Origin: Roseiarcus sp036488815
Lineage (GTDB): Bacteria; Pseudomonadota; Alphaproteobacteria; Rhizobiales; Beijerinckiaceae
Direction of reading: 5' to 3'
Length of the DNA: 64,000 nt
NCBI GenBank assembly: GCA_036488815.1
Contig: DASXGX010000081.1
Coordinates: 1-64,000, forward strand
The notes under the pieces were generated by a model. That model saw only the letters and a program-made list of their open reading frames with translations. It did not search any database and was not told the origin of the DNA. This document shows positions 28,434-36,571 of the stretch, in pieces. The position numbers and the translations under genes are program-made. Every line of letters starts with the position of its first letter. The stretch's first letter is position 1.

Positions 28434-29297
28434 GTGGAAGCCGCGCTCGCGTTCTGTCGCTTCGCCCATTTTGCGGCGACTATGACGCTGTTCGGCGCGA
28501 CCGCTTTCGTCTCGGCGCTCGCGCCGCCGGAGCTGGCGAGCGCGCTCGCCCCGGCGCTCCGGCGCATTGCGGCGATCGCCATTCCGCTCGCGGCGGTCAG
28601 CGCGCTCGCTTGGCTGGCCGCGGAGGCCGTCTCCATGGCGGGGGCGCTCGACGCCGACGCCCTGTCGGGCGTGCTGTTCGACACGTCGTTCGGCTCGGTC
28701 TGGCAAGGCCGGCTGATCCTCGCCCTCGCGCTCGTCGTCTCGCTTGCCCTAGGGCGAGGCGGCCCCTCTCTCGTCCTCACCCTCGCTTCGGCGCTCCTCG
28801 TAGCGAGCCTCGGCCTTGTCGGCCACGCGACGATGCAGGCGGGCGCGCTGGGAGCGCTTCATCGCGCCAATCATGCGCTCCACCTCTTGACTGCCGCCGC
28901 CTGGTTCGGCGGCTTGCCGCTCTTTGCGCTGTCGCTGCGGGCTTGTCGCGACCCGGCGCTGCGGAGCGCCGCGGTGACGGCGATGCGACGCTTCTCCTTC
29001 TGGGGCCACTTCGATGTCGCGCTGATCGTCATCACCGGCCTCGTCAACTTCGGCCTGACGAGCGGCTTCGGCTCGCTGACGGCGACGACGCCTTATCGGG
29101 CGCTGCTGGCGGTCAAGGTCACGCTGGTCGCGACCATGATCGCGATTGCGCTGTTCAACCGGTACGTTCTCACGCCGCGCCTTAAGACGAGACCCAAGGC
29201 TATTGAATTATTGCGGACAACCTGCCTCGTCGAGGTCGCGCTCGGCGCTGCGGTTATCGCCCTGGTGAGTCTGTTCGGCCTGCTCGACCCGATGTAG
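28434..29297 (+). CDS. copD: copper resistance/uptake membrane protein CopD
   Basis: 287 residues, about eight transmembrane helices; conserved His in the CRFAHFAA, HRANHALHLLTAAAWFGGLP and WGHFDVALIVITG segments fits the CopD domain, thought to import copper from CopC. GTG start at 28434, 22 bp after the PCuAC gene. The overall set (DUF2946, OMP, CopC, PCuAC, CopD) suggests copper acquisition or insertion into copper enzymes rather than efflux: no CopA ATPase or multicopper oxidase is present. Confidence 0.93.
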   Translation: MEAALAFCRFAHFAATMTLFGATAFVSALAPPELASALAPALRRIAAIAIPLAAVSALAWLAAEAVSMAGALDADALSGVLFDTSFGSVWQGRLILALALVVSLALGRGGPSLVLTLASALLVASLGLVGHATMQAGALGALHRANHALHLLTAAAWFGGLPLFALSLRACRDPALRSAAVTAMRRFSFWGHFDVALIVITGLVNFGLTSGFGSLTATTPYRALLAVKVTLVATMIAIALFNRYVLTPRLKTRPKAIELLRTTCLVEVALGAAVIALVSLFGLLDPM

Positions 29298-29336
29298 GCT
29301 CGGAGCTTCGTGCGGCAAGGCCACGAGGTCGTCGCC

Positions 29337-29741
29337 ATGGTCGAAATCGAGCTCACTCACGTCTACCGGGACTACATCGCCTGTTTGAATGAGCAGGATT
29401 GGACGAGGCTGGGACAGTTCGTTCGTGACGACGTCGTCTACAACGGCCAAAAGTTTGGACTACAAAAATACCGAGCTATGCTGGAGAATGATTTTTCTGA
29501 AATTCCAGACCTTTATTTCAACATTCAGCTGCTGATTTCCGAGCCGCCGTATGTAGCGAGCCGACTCGGCTTCCTCTGCACGCCAAAGGGGCGATTCCTG
29601 GGCCTCGACGTAAACGGCAGGAAAGTCTCCTTTACCGAGAATGTTTTCTATCGTTTTCGAGAGGCAAGGATTGAACACGTCTGGTCAGTTATCGACAAGG
29701 CGGCGATCGAAGCTCAGCTTAGTCCGAGCCCCACAACATAG
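29337..29741 (+). CDS. SnoaL-like / ester-cyclase-type protein
   Basis: 134 residues with an NTF2-like alpha+beta fold pattern (YRDYIACLNEQDWTRLGQFV at the N-terminus, VFYRFREARIEHVWSVIDKA at the C-terminus), as in SnoaL_2 polyketide-cyclase-like proteins. The start at ATG 29337 is preferred; GTG 29310 is upstream. Base composition between about 29440 and 29700 is clearly more AT-rich than its neighbours (ATTTTTCTGAAATTCC-like stretches), suggesting lateral acquisition. Substrate unknown. Confidence 0.7.
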   Translation: MVEIELTHVYRDYIACLNEQDWTRLGQFVRDDVVYNGQKFGLQKYRAMLENDFSEIPDLYFNIQLLISEPPYVASRLGFLCTPKGRFLGLDVNGRKVSFTENVFYRFREARIEHVWSVIDKAAIEAQLSPSPTT

Positions 29742-29801
29742 AGAGCGAGACCCGCTCTTCGCCCAGCGCCTCGCCGCGTGGGGCCGGCTAACAGCTCTTT
29801 T

Positions 29802-29905
29802 CGTCATGCCCGGCCTTGTGCTGGCGCCACGCCGGCTGGCCATTCTAACGTCATAGGGTCTTCGTGACGGCGCCGCGTGGGTGGCCGGGTCAAGCCGGCC
29901 ATGAC
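29802..29905. repeat. REP-like inverted pair
   Basis: CGTCATGCCCGGCCTTG at 29802 and, inverted, CAAGCCGGCCATGACG ending at 29905, with GC-rich palindromic sequence between them. It is the same general type (GTCATG followed by a GC-rich stem) as the element at 8337. It lies in the 195-bp gap between the SnoaL-like gene and the converging hom. Confidence 0.65.
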
Positions 29906-29936
29906 GGTGTGCGTCAACCCATCTGCTAATGGCTCT

Positions 29937-31235
29937 CTAGTTCCGCTCGATGCGGATCACCTGCGGCTTTTCCTTCACGACGCCGTCGGCGACTGCGAGC
30001 GCCAGCGCTTCGCGGATCGAGGTCTCGGTCGTTGCATGAGTGATCAGCACGACGGGGGCGATCTCCACCGACGCGCCGTGGGGCCGCCGCTTCTGCATGA
30101 TCGCCTCGAGCGAGATCCTGCGCTCGCCCATGCGGGTGGCGATCGTCGCCATCGAGCCTGGGCGGTCGACGACGGCGAGGCGCACGTAGTAGCCGCCCTC
30201 GTGGCGCTGCATCGGCACCCGCTCGGCCTCTTCCAGAGCGGCGACGGGCCGACCGAACACGGGACCGCGATCGCCGCGCGCAATGTCGGCGATGTCGGCC
30301 GCAACCGCCGAAGCGGTGGCGTCGCCTCCCGCCCCCGGTCCGACCAGCGTGAGCGCGCCGACCGCGTCACCGTCGATCGTCACCGCGTTGAGGACCCCCA
30401 TGGTCTGCGCCAGCGGCTCGGATTTGGCGACCATGGTCGGGTGGACGCGTTGCTCGACGCCCTTCGCGGTGCGCTCGGCGACGCCGAGCAGCTTGACGCG
30501 ATAGCCGAGTTCGTCTGCGGCGGCGAGATCGGCCAGCGTGATGCTCTCGATGCCCTCGACGGAGACCCCCTCAGCGTCGATCTTCGCGCCGAAGGCGAGC
30601 GAGGCGAGGATGGCGAGCTTGTGCGCCGTGTCGAAGCCGCCGATGTCGAAGGTCGGATCGGCCTCGGCATAACCGAGCTTCTGCGCGTCGGCGAGGCAGG
30701 CGTCGAACGGCAGACCGTCGGTCTCCATCCGCGACAGAATGTAGTTGCAGGTGCCGTTGAGGATGCCAGAAACGCGCCGCACGGCGTTGCCGGCGAGGCC
30801 CTCGCGCAATGTCTTGATGACGGGGATGCCCCCGCCGACCGCCGCCTCGAAGCAGAGCGGCGCGCCCCGATCCTCGGCGAGCTGGGCGAGTTCCAGGCCG
30901 TGGGCGGCGAGCATCGCCTTGTTGGCGGTGACGACCGGAAGCCCGCGCGAAAGCGCCGCCTTGGCCGCCGCATAGGCCTGCCCGTCCGCCCCGCCGACGA
31001 GTTCGACGAAGAGATCGATGTCAGCCGATGCGGCGAGCGCGACCGGGTCGTCGAAAAAGGTCGCGCCGGCGACATCGAGGCCGCGGTCGCGGGCGCTACG
31101 CGCGCTGACGGCGACGACCGAGACGTCACGGTCCGTTCGCGCCGCGAGGTCTTCGCGCCGACGCTGGAGGAGCCGGATCAACGCAGAGCCGACGACGCCG
31201 AGGCCGGCGACGCCGATACGCAGAGGTTTCGCCAT
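29937..31235 (-). CDS. hom: homoserine dehydrogenase
   Basis: NAD(P)-dependent reduction of aspartate semialdehyde to homoserine, for threonine, methionine and isoleucine synthesis; 432 residues. N-terminal Rossmann fold GVAGLGVVGSAL (about residues 7-18), catalytic region with EGLAGNAVRRVSGILNGTCN and ADPTFDIGGFDTAHK, and a C-terminal ACT regulatory domain (about 350-432, YYVRLAVVDRPGSMATIATR). ATG 31235 is the natural start (MAKPLRIGVAG). Confidence 0.96.
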   Translation of the reverse strand: MAKPLRIGVAGLGVVGSALIRLLQRRREDLAARTDRDVSVVAVSARSARDRGLDVAGATFFDDPVALAASADIDLFVELVGGADGQAYAAAKAALSRGLPVVTANKAMLAAHGLELAQLAEDRGAPLCFEAAVGGGIPVIKTLREGLAGNAVRRVSGILNGTCNYILSRMETDGLPFDACLADAQKLGYAEADPTFDIGGFDTAHKLAILASLAFGAKIDAEGVSVEGIESITLADLAAADELGYRVKLLGVAERTAKGVEQRVHPTMVAKSEPLAQTMGVLNAVTIDGDAVGALTLVGPGAGGDATASAVAADIADIARGDRGPVFGRPVAALEEAERVPMQRHEGGYYVRLAVVDRPGSMATIATRMGERRISLEAIMQKRRPHGASVEIAPVVLITHATTETSIREALALAVADGVVKEKPQVIRIERN

Positions 31236-31319
31236 TCGACCGCTCGCCCTAACCATACAGCCGGACGATCCGGCTTCAGGTCTTATTGCCCGACTTGTCG
31301 CCGACGATCAATCGGCGGG

Positions 31320-31736
31320 TCAGCCGTAGCGCTCGGACGCGCTCTTGCTCTTCTTCTTGCGAGCTTTGCGCGCGGCGTAGCGGGCGTCACGGTCCAGCTT
31401 GCGCTCGTATTCGAGCCGGGCTTCTTCCTCGCGGCGCGCCTCTTCGGCGGCTTCGCGAGCCAGCGCCTCGAGGCGCAGGGCTTCCTGGCGAACGGCCTCC
31501 TCGGCGGCGAGGCGGGCGGCCTCCGCCGCGGCCTCCTCGGCTTTGCGCTTCTGGCGCTCCACTTCGCGGGCGGCGCGCGCTTCGAGGACCGCGCGGCGCT
31601 TGGCCTCGCGCTCGATGATGGCGGGATCGCTTGGATCGTACTTCGGACGGGAGAGGAACTTTTCGGCGAGAGCTTTGCGCGCCTTTGCGGCGGCCGCCTG
31701 CCGGTCGGCGAAATTGTTGCTGTTCATAAACGACAT
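31320..31736 (-). CDS. DUF6481-like charged coiled-coil protein
   Basis: 138 residues (ATG 31736; an alternative ATG at 31727 gives MNSNNFADRQAAAAKARKAL). After a short N-terminal segment (KFLSRPKYDPSDPAIIERE) the whole protein is an Ala/Glu/Arg/Lys-rich predicted helix, ending in a basic cluster KARKKKSKSASERYG. This matches the small DUF6481-type proteins of Rhizobiales. The highly basic C-terminus suggests nucleic-acid or ribosome association; the function is unknown. Confidence 0.7.
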   Translation of the reverse strand: MSFMNSNNFADRQAAAAKARKALAEKFLSRPKYDPSDPAIIEREAKRRAVLEARAAREVERQKRKAEEAAAEAARLAAEEAVRQEALRLEALAREAAEEARREEEARLEYERKLDRDARYAARKARKKKSKSASERYG

Positions 31737-31924
31737 TGCTTGCCTTGGCATCCCTTGGCGCGTGCAGACGGCCGCGTCCTGCCACAGATCGGCGGTATCG
31801 GCAACGTATATTGCCGCATTGCAGCAATGCGAGCCCCGCTGGACTGCCTGCCGCGCGAGGGGAATCGTGCGTTGGCGCTGGGCGCGCTCCCGAAAACGTG
31901 ACCGCTCGCGGCGCCGTCGCAGCC

Positions 31925-32863
31925 CTACCTCAGGCTCGCGCAGAACGCTTCGAATTCCGGCTCGGTCGCGTAGGATTTTTGCGCGCCGCGCCGGGTGACG
32001 GAATCGGCGGCGTAACGCACCGCCATGCCGAGCGCCGCCTCGACGTCGAGGCCGGCGGCGTGAAAGCGGGCGAAGCTGCCGACGAAGGCGTCGCCTGCCC
32101 CGGTGGTGTCGACCGGCGCGACGCGGACCGGCGCGATCAGCTTGGTTCCTCCGGGCGTCGCAAGCAGCGCGCCACGGGCGCCGAGCGTGACGATCACCGT
32201 CCCGATCCCTCTCGCCAGCAGGCTGCGCGCGGCGATCCCGATTTCGTCCTCGGTGGTGACGGGGAGCCCGGTCAGGATCGCCAGTTCGGTCTCGTTGGGA
32301 ATGAAGAAGTCGGCGTCGCGGATCTTCTCGATGTCGAGATCAGGATTGGCCGGCGCCGGATTGAGGACGGTCTTGACGCCGTGGCGCTTGCCGAAGGCGA
32401 TCGCCGCGTACACCGTCTCGAGCGGCACTTCGAGCTGAAGCAGGATCAGCTCGCAGCGCTTCAAATCCTCGGCTGCGCGCGCGATGTCGGCCGGCGAGAG
32501 GTCGGCGTTGGCGCCTTTGACGATCACGATGCAGTTCTCGCCGGACGATTCGACGAGGATTGTCGCCACGCCGCTCGACCGGCCGGGAACGCGTTCGACA
32601 TGGCGCATGTCGACGCCATAGCCGCTCAGGGCCTTGAGGGTGGCGTCGGCGAAATTGTCGTCGCCGACCTTGCTGACGAAGGTGACCGCAGCGCCGAGCT
32701 TGGCGGCGGCGACCGCCTGGTTGGCGCCCTTGCCGCCGTGGCCCATTTCAAAACTGGGCCCTTCGATCGTCTCGCCGCGCGTCGGCATCCGATTCACGTA
32801 GGTCACCAGATCGACGTTGTTGCTGCCGATGACGCCGATTCGCGGCCTGCCGTCGATCGCCAT
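31925..32863 (-). CDS. rbsK: ribokinase (PfkB family)
   Basis: Phosphorylates ribose at O5; 312 residues. N-terminal GSNNVDLVTYVNRMPTRGET, substrate/anion segment GGKGANQAVAAAKLGA (about residues 42-57) and the PfkB signature DTTGAGDAFVGSFA (about 254-267) with catalytic Asp. ATG 32863 is used. The divergent DeoR-type regulator at 33032 is 168 bp away and may control it. No ribose transporter is adjacent, so another pentose or nucleoside-derived ribose could be the source. A link to the nucleoside hydrolase at 58 kb is conceivable but unsupported. Confidence 0.9.
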   Translation of the reverse strand: MAIDGRPRIGVIGSNNVDLVTYVNRMPTRGETIEGPSFEMGHGGKGANQAVAAAKLGAAVTFVSKVGDDNFADATLKALSGYGVDMRHVERVPGRSSGVATILVESSGENCIVIVKGANADLSPADIARAAEDLKRCELILLQLEVPLETVYAAIAFGKRHGVKTVLNPAPANPDLDIEKIRDADFFIPNETELAILTGLPVTTEDEIGIAARSLLARGIGTVIVTLGARGALLATPGGTKLIAPVRVAPVDTTGAGDAFVGSFARFHAAGLDVEAALGMAVRYAADSVTRRGAQKSYATEPEFEAFCASLR

Positions 32864-33031
32864 TCGCCCACTCCCGTTGCTTCTGCGATGAGCCGAACAA
32901 TCCGAGCGGGGGCAAGGTGTCAAGAGCCGGAGGCTCGCGGTTGCCGCCCGCCGCCTTCCATTCTAAGCACGTCCATGCGGGGGCTGCGGGCGCGCCGCCT
33001 TGAGGATGGGATTGGAGCGAGGCGCGGATTG

Positions 33032-33757
33032 ATGTCGGACTCTCCGGCGCGTATGGAGCGGCTGAATCTGCTGACGAAGGCGCTCGCCGATCAAGGCGTG
33101 GTGCGTCTTCGCGACGCAGCGGCGCTGTTGAACGTCTCCGAGATGACGGTCAGGCGCGACATCGCCGCCAACGCCAGCCGCTTCGCCTATCTCGGCGGCC
33201 ACATTCTCCGGGCCGGCGACTGGAACGGCGGGCTCTATCGCATCGAGCAGGAAGAGGATCGCTTCGCCGCGGCGAAGGCGGCCGCAAGCGCCAAGGCGGC
33301 CAAACTGATCGCGGAGCGGGACACGATCTTCATTGATTGCGGAACGACGATGCCGTTTCTCGCAAATCTGATCCCCGCCGACGCCGACGTCACCGTGGTC
33401 TGCTATTCGCTCAACATCGCGCAGATCGTCAGCCGCAAGCCGAACGTTCGGATGATCCTGCTCGGCGGCGCCTACCACCCCTCCTCCGCGACGTTTTCGA
33501 GCCAGCAGGCCCTCGACGCGCTGGGCTCGATCGGCGTCAACAAGGCCTTTCTCTCCGCCGGCGGCGTCGATCGCGCGCACGGCGCGACGTGCTGGAATTT
33601 TCACGAGGCGCCGATCAAGCAGAAGGCGATGAGCCGCGCGGTCGAGCGTCACCTCGTCGTCGACTCCAGCAAGATCGGCAAGGTCACGGCGGCGTTCTTC
33701 GCCGCGCTCGACGATTTCGATTCGATCCTGACCGAGAAGCCATCAATCGACCTTTAG
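33032..33757 (+). CDS. DeoR/GlpR-family transcriptional regulator
   Basis: 241 residues. N-terminal helix-turn-helix (VVRLRDAAALLNVSEMTVRRD, about residues 20-40) with the DeoR signature, then a sugar-phosphate isomerase-like sensor domain (DTIFIDCGTTMPFLANLIP; MILLGGAYHPSSATF; CWNFHEAPIKQKAMSRAVER). It is likely a repressor responding to a phosphorylated sugar. ATG 33032 gives MSDSPARMERLNLL; the long open frame upstream is the antisense of rbsK. Divergent from rbsK, its probable target. Confidence 0.9.
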   Translation: MSDSPARMERLNLLTKALADQGVVRLRDAAALLNVSEMTVRRDIAANASRFAYLGGHILRAGDWNGGLYRIEQEEDRFAAAKAAASAKAAKLIAERDTIFIDCGTTMPFLANLIPADADVTVVCYSLNIAQIVSRKPNVRMILLGGAYHPSSATFSSQQALDALGSIGVNKAFLSAGGVDRAHGATCWNFHEAPIKQKAMSRAVERHLVVDSSKIGKVTAAFFAALDDFDSILTEKPSIDL

Positions 33758-33763
33758 CTTGCG

Positions 33764-34054
33764 CTACTCGTCGTTGCTGGCGTTGAGCTCCTCGAGCGGG
33801 ATCGGCTCGCCGTTGGGCTTTCTGAGCCAGACGCCCACGCCGCCGCCGTCCTCTTCGAGCAGATCGATTCCAGCGCTCCCCAATGCGGTGCGCAGCGCCT
33901 CGACCGCGCTCGGCTCGGCGGCGAGCGGACCCGGGAGCGACTCAAGCCGTGCGATCGTCGCACGAGGCAATTTCGCCGCCTCGGCGAGGTCTTGCTCCTC
34001 CCAGCGCAGCAGCGCGCGCGCCGCTCGGATTTGTTCGCTCGTGATCACCGGCAC
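33764..34054 (-). CDS. small XRE-type helix-turn-helix protein
   Basis: 96 residues with one HTH domain (ITSEQIRAARALLRWEEQDLAEAAKLPRATIARLE spans the whole motif, residues 4-38) and a C-terminal part (GVWLRKPNGEPIPLEELN). This pattern matches single-domain XRE regulators of about 80-100 residues often found alone in Rhizobiales. Target unknown. Convergent with the DeoR-type gene. Confidence 0.8.
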   Translation of the reverse strand: MPVITSEQIRAARALLRWEEQDLAEAAKLPRATIARLESLPGPLAAEPSAVEALRTALGSAGIDLLEEDGGGVGVWLRKPNGEPIPLEELNASNDE

Positions 34055-34224
34055 GCTCCCCTTGGTCGATGGCGCCTGCGGCGCGCGTCAGAATCAATAG
34101 AAAACCACAAGCGCGCGCAAGACCGCTTCGATAACGCGCGACCAGCGTTTTTGTGCCGGCGAGCGCGAGCCCGTGGGCTCTCTCCCCGTTGCGCGGCCGC
34201 ACGTTGACGGGCCGAATCCGTTAT

Positions 34225-34232
34225 GTATAGAC
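34225..34232. promoter_or_regulatory. GntR/HutC-type operator before amino acid ABC transporter
   Basis: GTATAGAC within TTATGTATAGACTTAA fits the GntR-HutC subfamily consensus GTmTAkAC. It lies 110 bp upstream of the solute-binding protein gene, in the 288-bp gap 34055-34342. The same octamer sits between hutI and hutF at 44176, so HutC (45596) is the likely regulator of both. Confidence 0.6.
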
Positions 34233-34342
34233 TTAAAATCGCGTTGGCGCTGGCGCGATTGGGGAACTAGGATCGCGCCGCGACTGGGCCGCCGAAAGCG
34301 CGCACCGGCGCAGGGATTTTCGGGGCAAGTGGGAGGTTTGTA

Positions 34343-35200
34343 ATGAATACAATCGGGACGATCGAGCTGACGCGGCGCGACGCTCTCAAGGCGAGCTTGG
34401 CGGCGGCGGCCGCCGCGGGCGGACTGCTCGGCGCCTCGCGCGCCGCCTTCGCCGACGACACGCTCGCCGACATCAAGAAGCGCGGCGAACTCGTCATCGC
34501 CACCGAAATGCAATTCCCGCCCTTCGACATCGCCGACAACGGAACCTACAAGGGCGTCGACCGCGACCTGATCGACGCCGTCGGCAAGGAGCTCGGCGTC
34601 AAGGTCAAATATATCGATTTGCCCTGGACCAGCATTCTGCCGGGCCTGGACGCCAAGAAGTTCGACCTGTGCATCGCGCCGGTGACGATCACCAAGGAGC
34701 GCATGAAGCGCTATCGCTTCACGGTGCCGATCGCCGATGCGACCGCCGCCCTGATGAAGCGCGCCGACGACAAGAGCATCGCCAAGCCCGAGGACATCGC
34801 CGGCAAGACTGTCGGCGGCCAGAAAGGCACCTCGCAGCTCGAGCAGCTCAAGCTGTTCTCGGCCAAACTTCCCAAGCCGGTCGAGATCAAGGAATACGTC
34901 GACAATAACCAGTCCTACGCGGACCTCGCCGCCGGCCGCATCGACGCCGCGGTCAATTCGCTGCCCAACCTCGCCTATGCGGCCTCGCAGCGCTCGGATG
35001 CGTTCGCGGTGGTGCTGCCGGCGTTCGGCCAGCCGACCTATTTCTCCTGGGTCGGCCGTCTCGACGACGCGACGCTGATCGACGCGGTCAACGCCGCGCT
35101 CATCAAGCTCGAGAGCGACGGCACGATGGCGAAGATCCAGAAGACCTGGTTCGGCCAGACGATGGACCTGCCCAAGACCGTGCCCGAGCCGGCGATCTGA
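34343..35200 (+). CDS. polar amino acid ABC transporter substrate-binding protein (probable histidine uptake)
   Basis: 285 residues. The N-terminus TRRDALKASLAAAAAAGG is a twin-arginine signal (RRD, hydrophobic core, cleavage near AFA-DD), followed by the cluster 3 amino acid-binding fold: LADIKKRGELVIATEMQFPP, FDIADNGTYKGVDRDLIDAV, and the C-terminal ALIKLESDGTMAKIQKTWFG. First gene of a four-gene transporter operon next to the complete hut locus and behind a HutC-type site, so histidine is the likely substrate. That substrate call is inferred from context. Confidence 0.85.
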   Translation: MNTIGTIELTRRDALKASLAAAAAAGGLLGASRAAFADDTLADIKKRGELVIATEMQFPPFDIADNGTYKGVDRDLIDAVGKELGVKVKYIDLPWTSILPGLDAKKFDLCIAPVTITKERMKRYRFTVPIADATAALMKRADDKSIAKPEDIAGKTVGGQKGTSQLEQLKLFSAKLPKPVEIKEYVDNNQSYADLAAGRIDAAVNSLPNLAYAASQRSDAFAVVLPAFGQPTYFSWVGRLDDATLIDAVNAALIKLESDGTMAKIQKTWFGQTMDLPKTVPEPAI

Positions 35201-35246
35201 CGCCAGCCCTTGAGCGGCGGCTGCGAGGCCACCGCTCGCCATCCCG

Positions 35247-35903
35247 ATGCGCCCGCAGGTCATCCTCCATTCGTTCGGCTATCTCACGCAGGCGGCTGGG
35301 GTCACGCTCGCCCTTTCGCTCGCCGGCATCCTGCTCGGCTTTCTCGTCGGCTCAGCGGTGTGCGTCGCCCGAGTGTCGCCGCGGCCTTGGGCCTCGTGGC
35401 TCGGCGGCGTCTACGTCAGCGTCTTTCGCGGCGTTCCGCTGCTCGTGCTGCTGCTCTTCATCTACTACTTCCTGGCCGAATTTGGCCTCGACGTGCCGGC
35501 GGTCGCCGCCGCGGTCGGTGGGCTCGCCCTCTCCTCGGGCGCCTATCAATCGGAGATCCTGCGCGGCGCGCTCAACGCGACGCCGAAAGGTCAGGCCGAA
35601 GCCGCCGTCGCGCTCGGCTTCGCAACATCGGACATCTGGCGCCGCATCCTGCTGCCGCAGGCCTTTCGCCTCTCGATCCCGCCGCTGATCAACGAGTTCA
35701 TCCTGCTGCTGAAGGCCTCTTCGCTCGTCTCGGTGGTCGGCATCGCCGAACTGACCCGCGTCAGCATGAACATCGCCTCACTGACCTATCGTCCGCTCGA
35801 AGCCTATGTCGGCGGCGGCCTCTTTTATCTCGCCATCAACCTTGGACTGGCGGCGGTCGGCGCCTACGCCGAAAAGCGCCTCGCCACGGGAGCGGCGCGA
35901 TGA
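35247..35903 (+). CDS. amino acid ABC transporter permease 1
   Basis: 218 residues, five hydrophobic helices, HisM/GlnP type. N-terminal QVILHSFGYLTQAAGVTLALS and the cytoplasmic coupling loop EAAVALGFATSDIWRRILLPQA (about residues 115-136) match the family. Its stop overlaps the next permease start by 4 bp, and the two are expected to form a heterodimeric channel. Operon position: second. Confidence 0.92.
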   Translation: MRPQVILHSFGYLTQAAGVTLALSLAGILLGFLVGSAVCVARVSPRPWASWLGGVYVSVFRGVPLLVLLLFIYYFLAEFGLDVPAVAAAVGGLALSSGAYQSEILRGALNATPKGQAEAAVALGFATSDIWRRILLPQAFRLSIPPLINEFILLLKASSLVSVVGIAELTRVSMNIASLTYRPLEAYVGGGLFYLAINLGLAAVGAYAEKRLATGAAR

Positions 35904-36571
35904 GCCTGGAGACGTTCTGGCGCTACGTCCCCTCGCTCATCAGCGGCTTCGAGGTGACGATCCTCTGCTGGGCGGCGGGCGGCGCGCTTGGCCTCGCGCT
36001 CGGCTTCGCGATCGCCTTGCTCTACCGGCTGCGCCTGCCGCCGTTGCGTTGGGCGCTGCGCACCTTCGTCGAGATCTTCCGCGGCACGCCCTTCCTCATG
36101 CAGTTGTTCCTCCTCTATTCCGGCGGGCCCTACATCGGCTTGAGGCTTTCGGCGACCGCGGCGGGGATTCTCGGCCTCGGCCTCTATTCCTCCGCCTATT
36201 TCGCCGAGATCTTCCGCGGCGGCTTCGCTGCGGTGCCGGTCGGCCAGATCGAGGCCGCGCTGAGCGTCGGCATGAGCCCGTTCGACACGCTGCGACGCGT
36301 CATCCTGCCCGCGGCGCTGATCGCCGCCGTGCCGCCGATGGTCAATTTGCTGATCGTGCTATCAAAGGAAACGGTCGTCCTTTCGATCATCACCGTTCCC
36401 GAATTGATGTATCAGATGCAGACGATGGCGGCGGAAACCTTCACCGCATTCGACGCGATCTTCGCGATGGCGATCTTCTACTGGCTGCTGGTCGAGGCCG
36501 TCTCGCGCCTCGGCCGCCGGGTGGAGCGGCGCGTCACCGCCTTCATGACTGAGGAAGCGAGGCCGGCGTGA
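35900..36571 (+). CDS. amino acid ABC transporter permease 2
   Basis: 223 residues, five to six hydrophobic helices. N-terminus LETFWRYVPSLISGFEVTIL and the coupling loop QIEAALSVGMSPFDTLRRVI (about residues 116-135) identify a HisQ-type permease, partner of the preceding one. The ATG at 35900 (overlap ATGA) is used; the open frame upstream to 35210 is a shadow of permease 1. It overlaps the ATPase gene by 4 bp. Confidence 0.92.
   Translation: MSLETFWRYVPSLISGFEVTILCWAAGGALGLALGFAIALLYRLRLPPLRWALRTFVEIFRGTPFLMQLFLLYSGGPYIGLRLSATAAGILGLGLYSSAYFAEIFRGGFAAVPVGQIEAALSVGMSPFDTLRRVILPAALIAAVPPMVNLLIVLSKETVVLSIITVPELMYQMQTMAAETFTAFDAIFAMAIFYWLLVEAVSRLGRRVERRVTAFMTEEARPA

Noticed and set aside
29877..31901. 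674-residue forward open frame
   Set aside because: Runs antisense over hom and the DUF6481-like gene; both reverse genes have family support.
31736..33031. N-terminal extension of the DeoR-type regulator frame
   Set aside because: This part is antisense to rbsK. The DeoR homology begins at ATG 33032.
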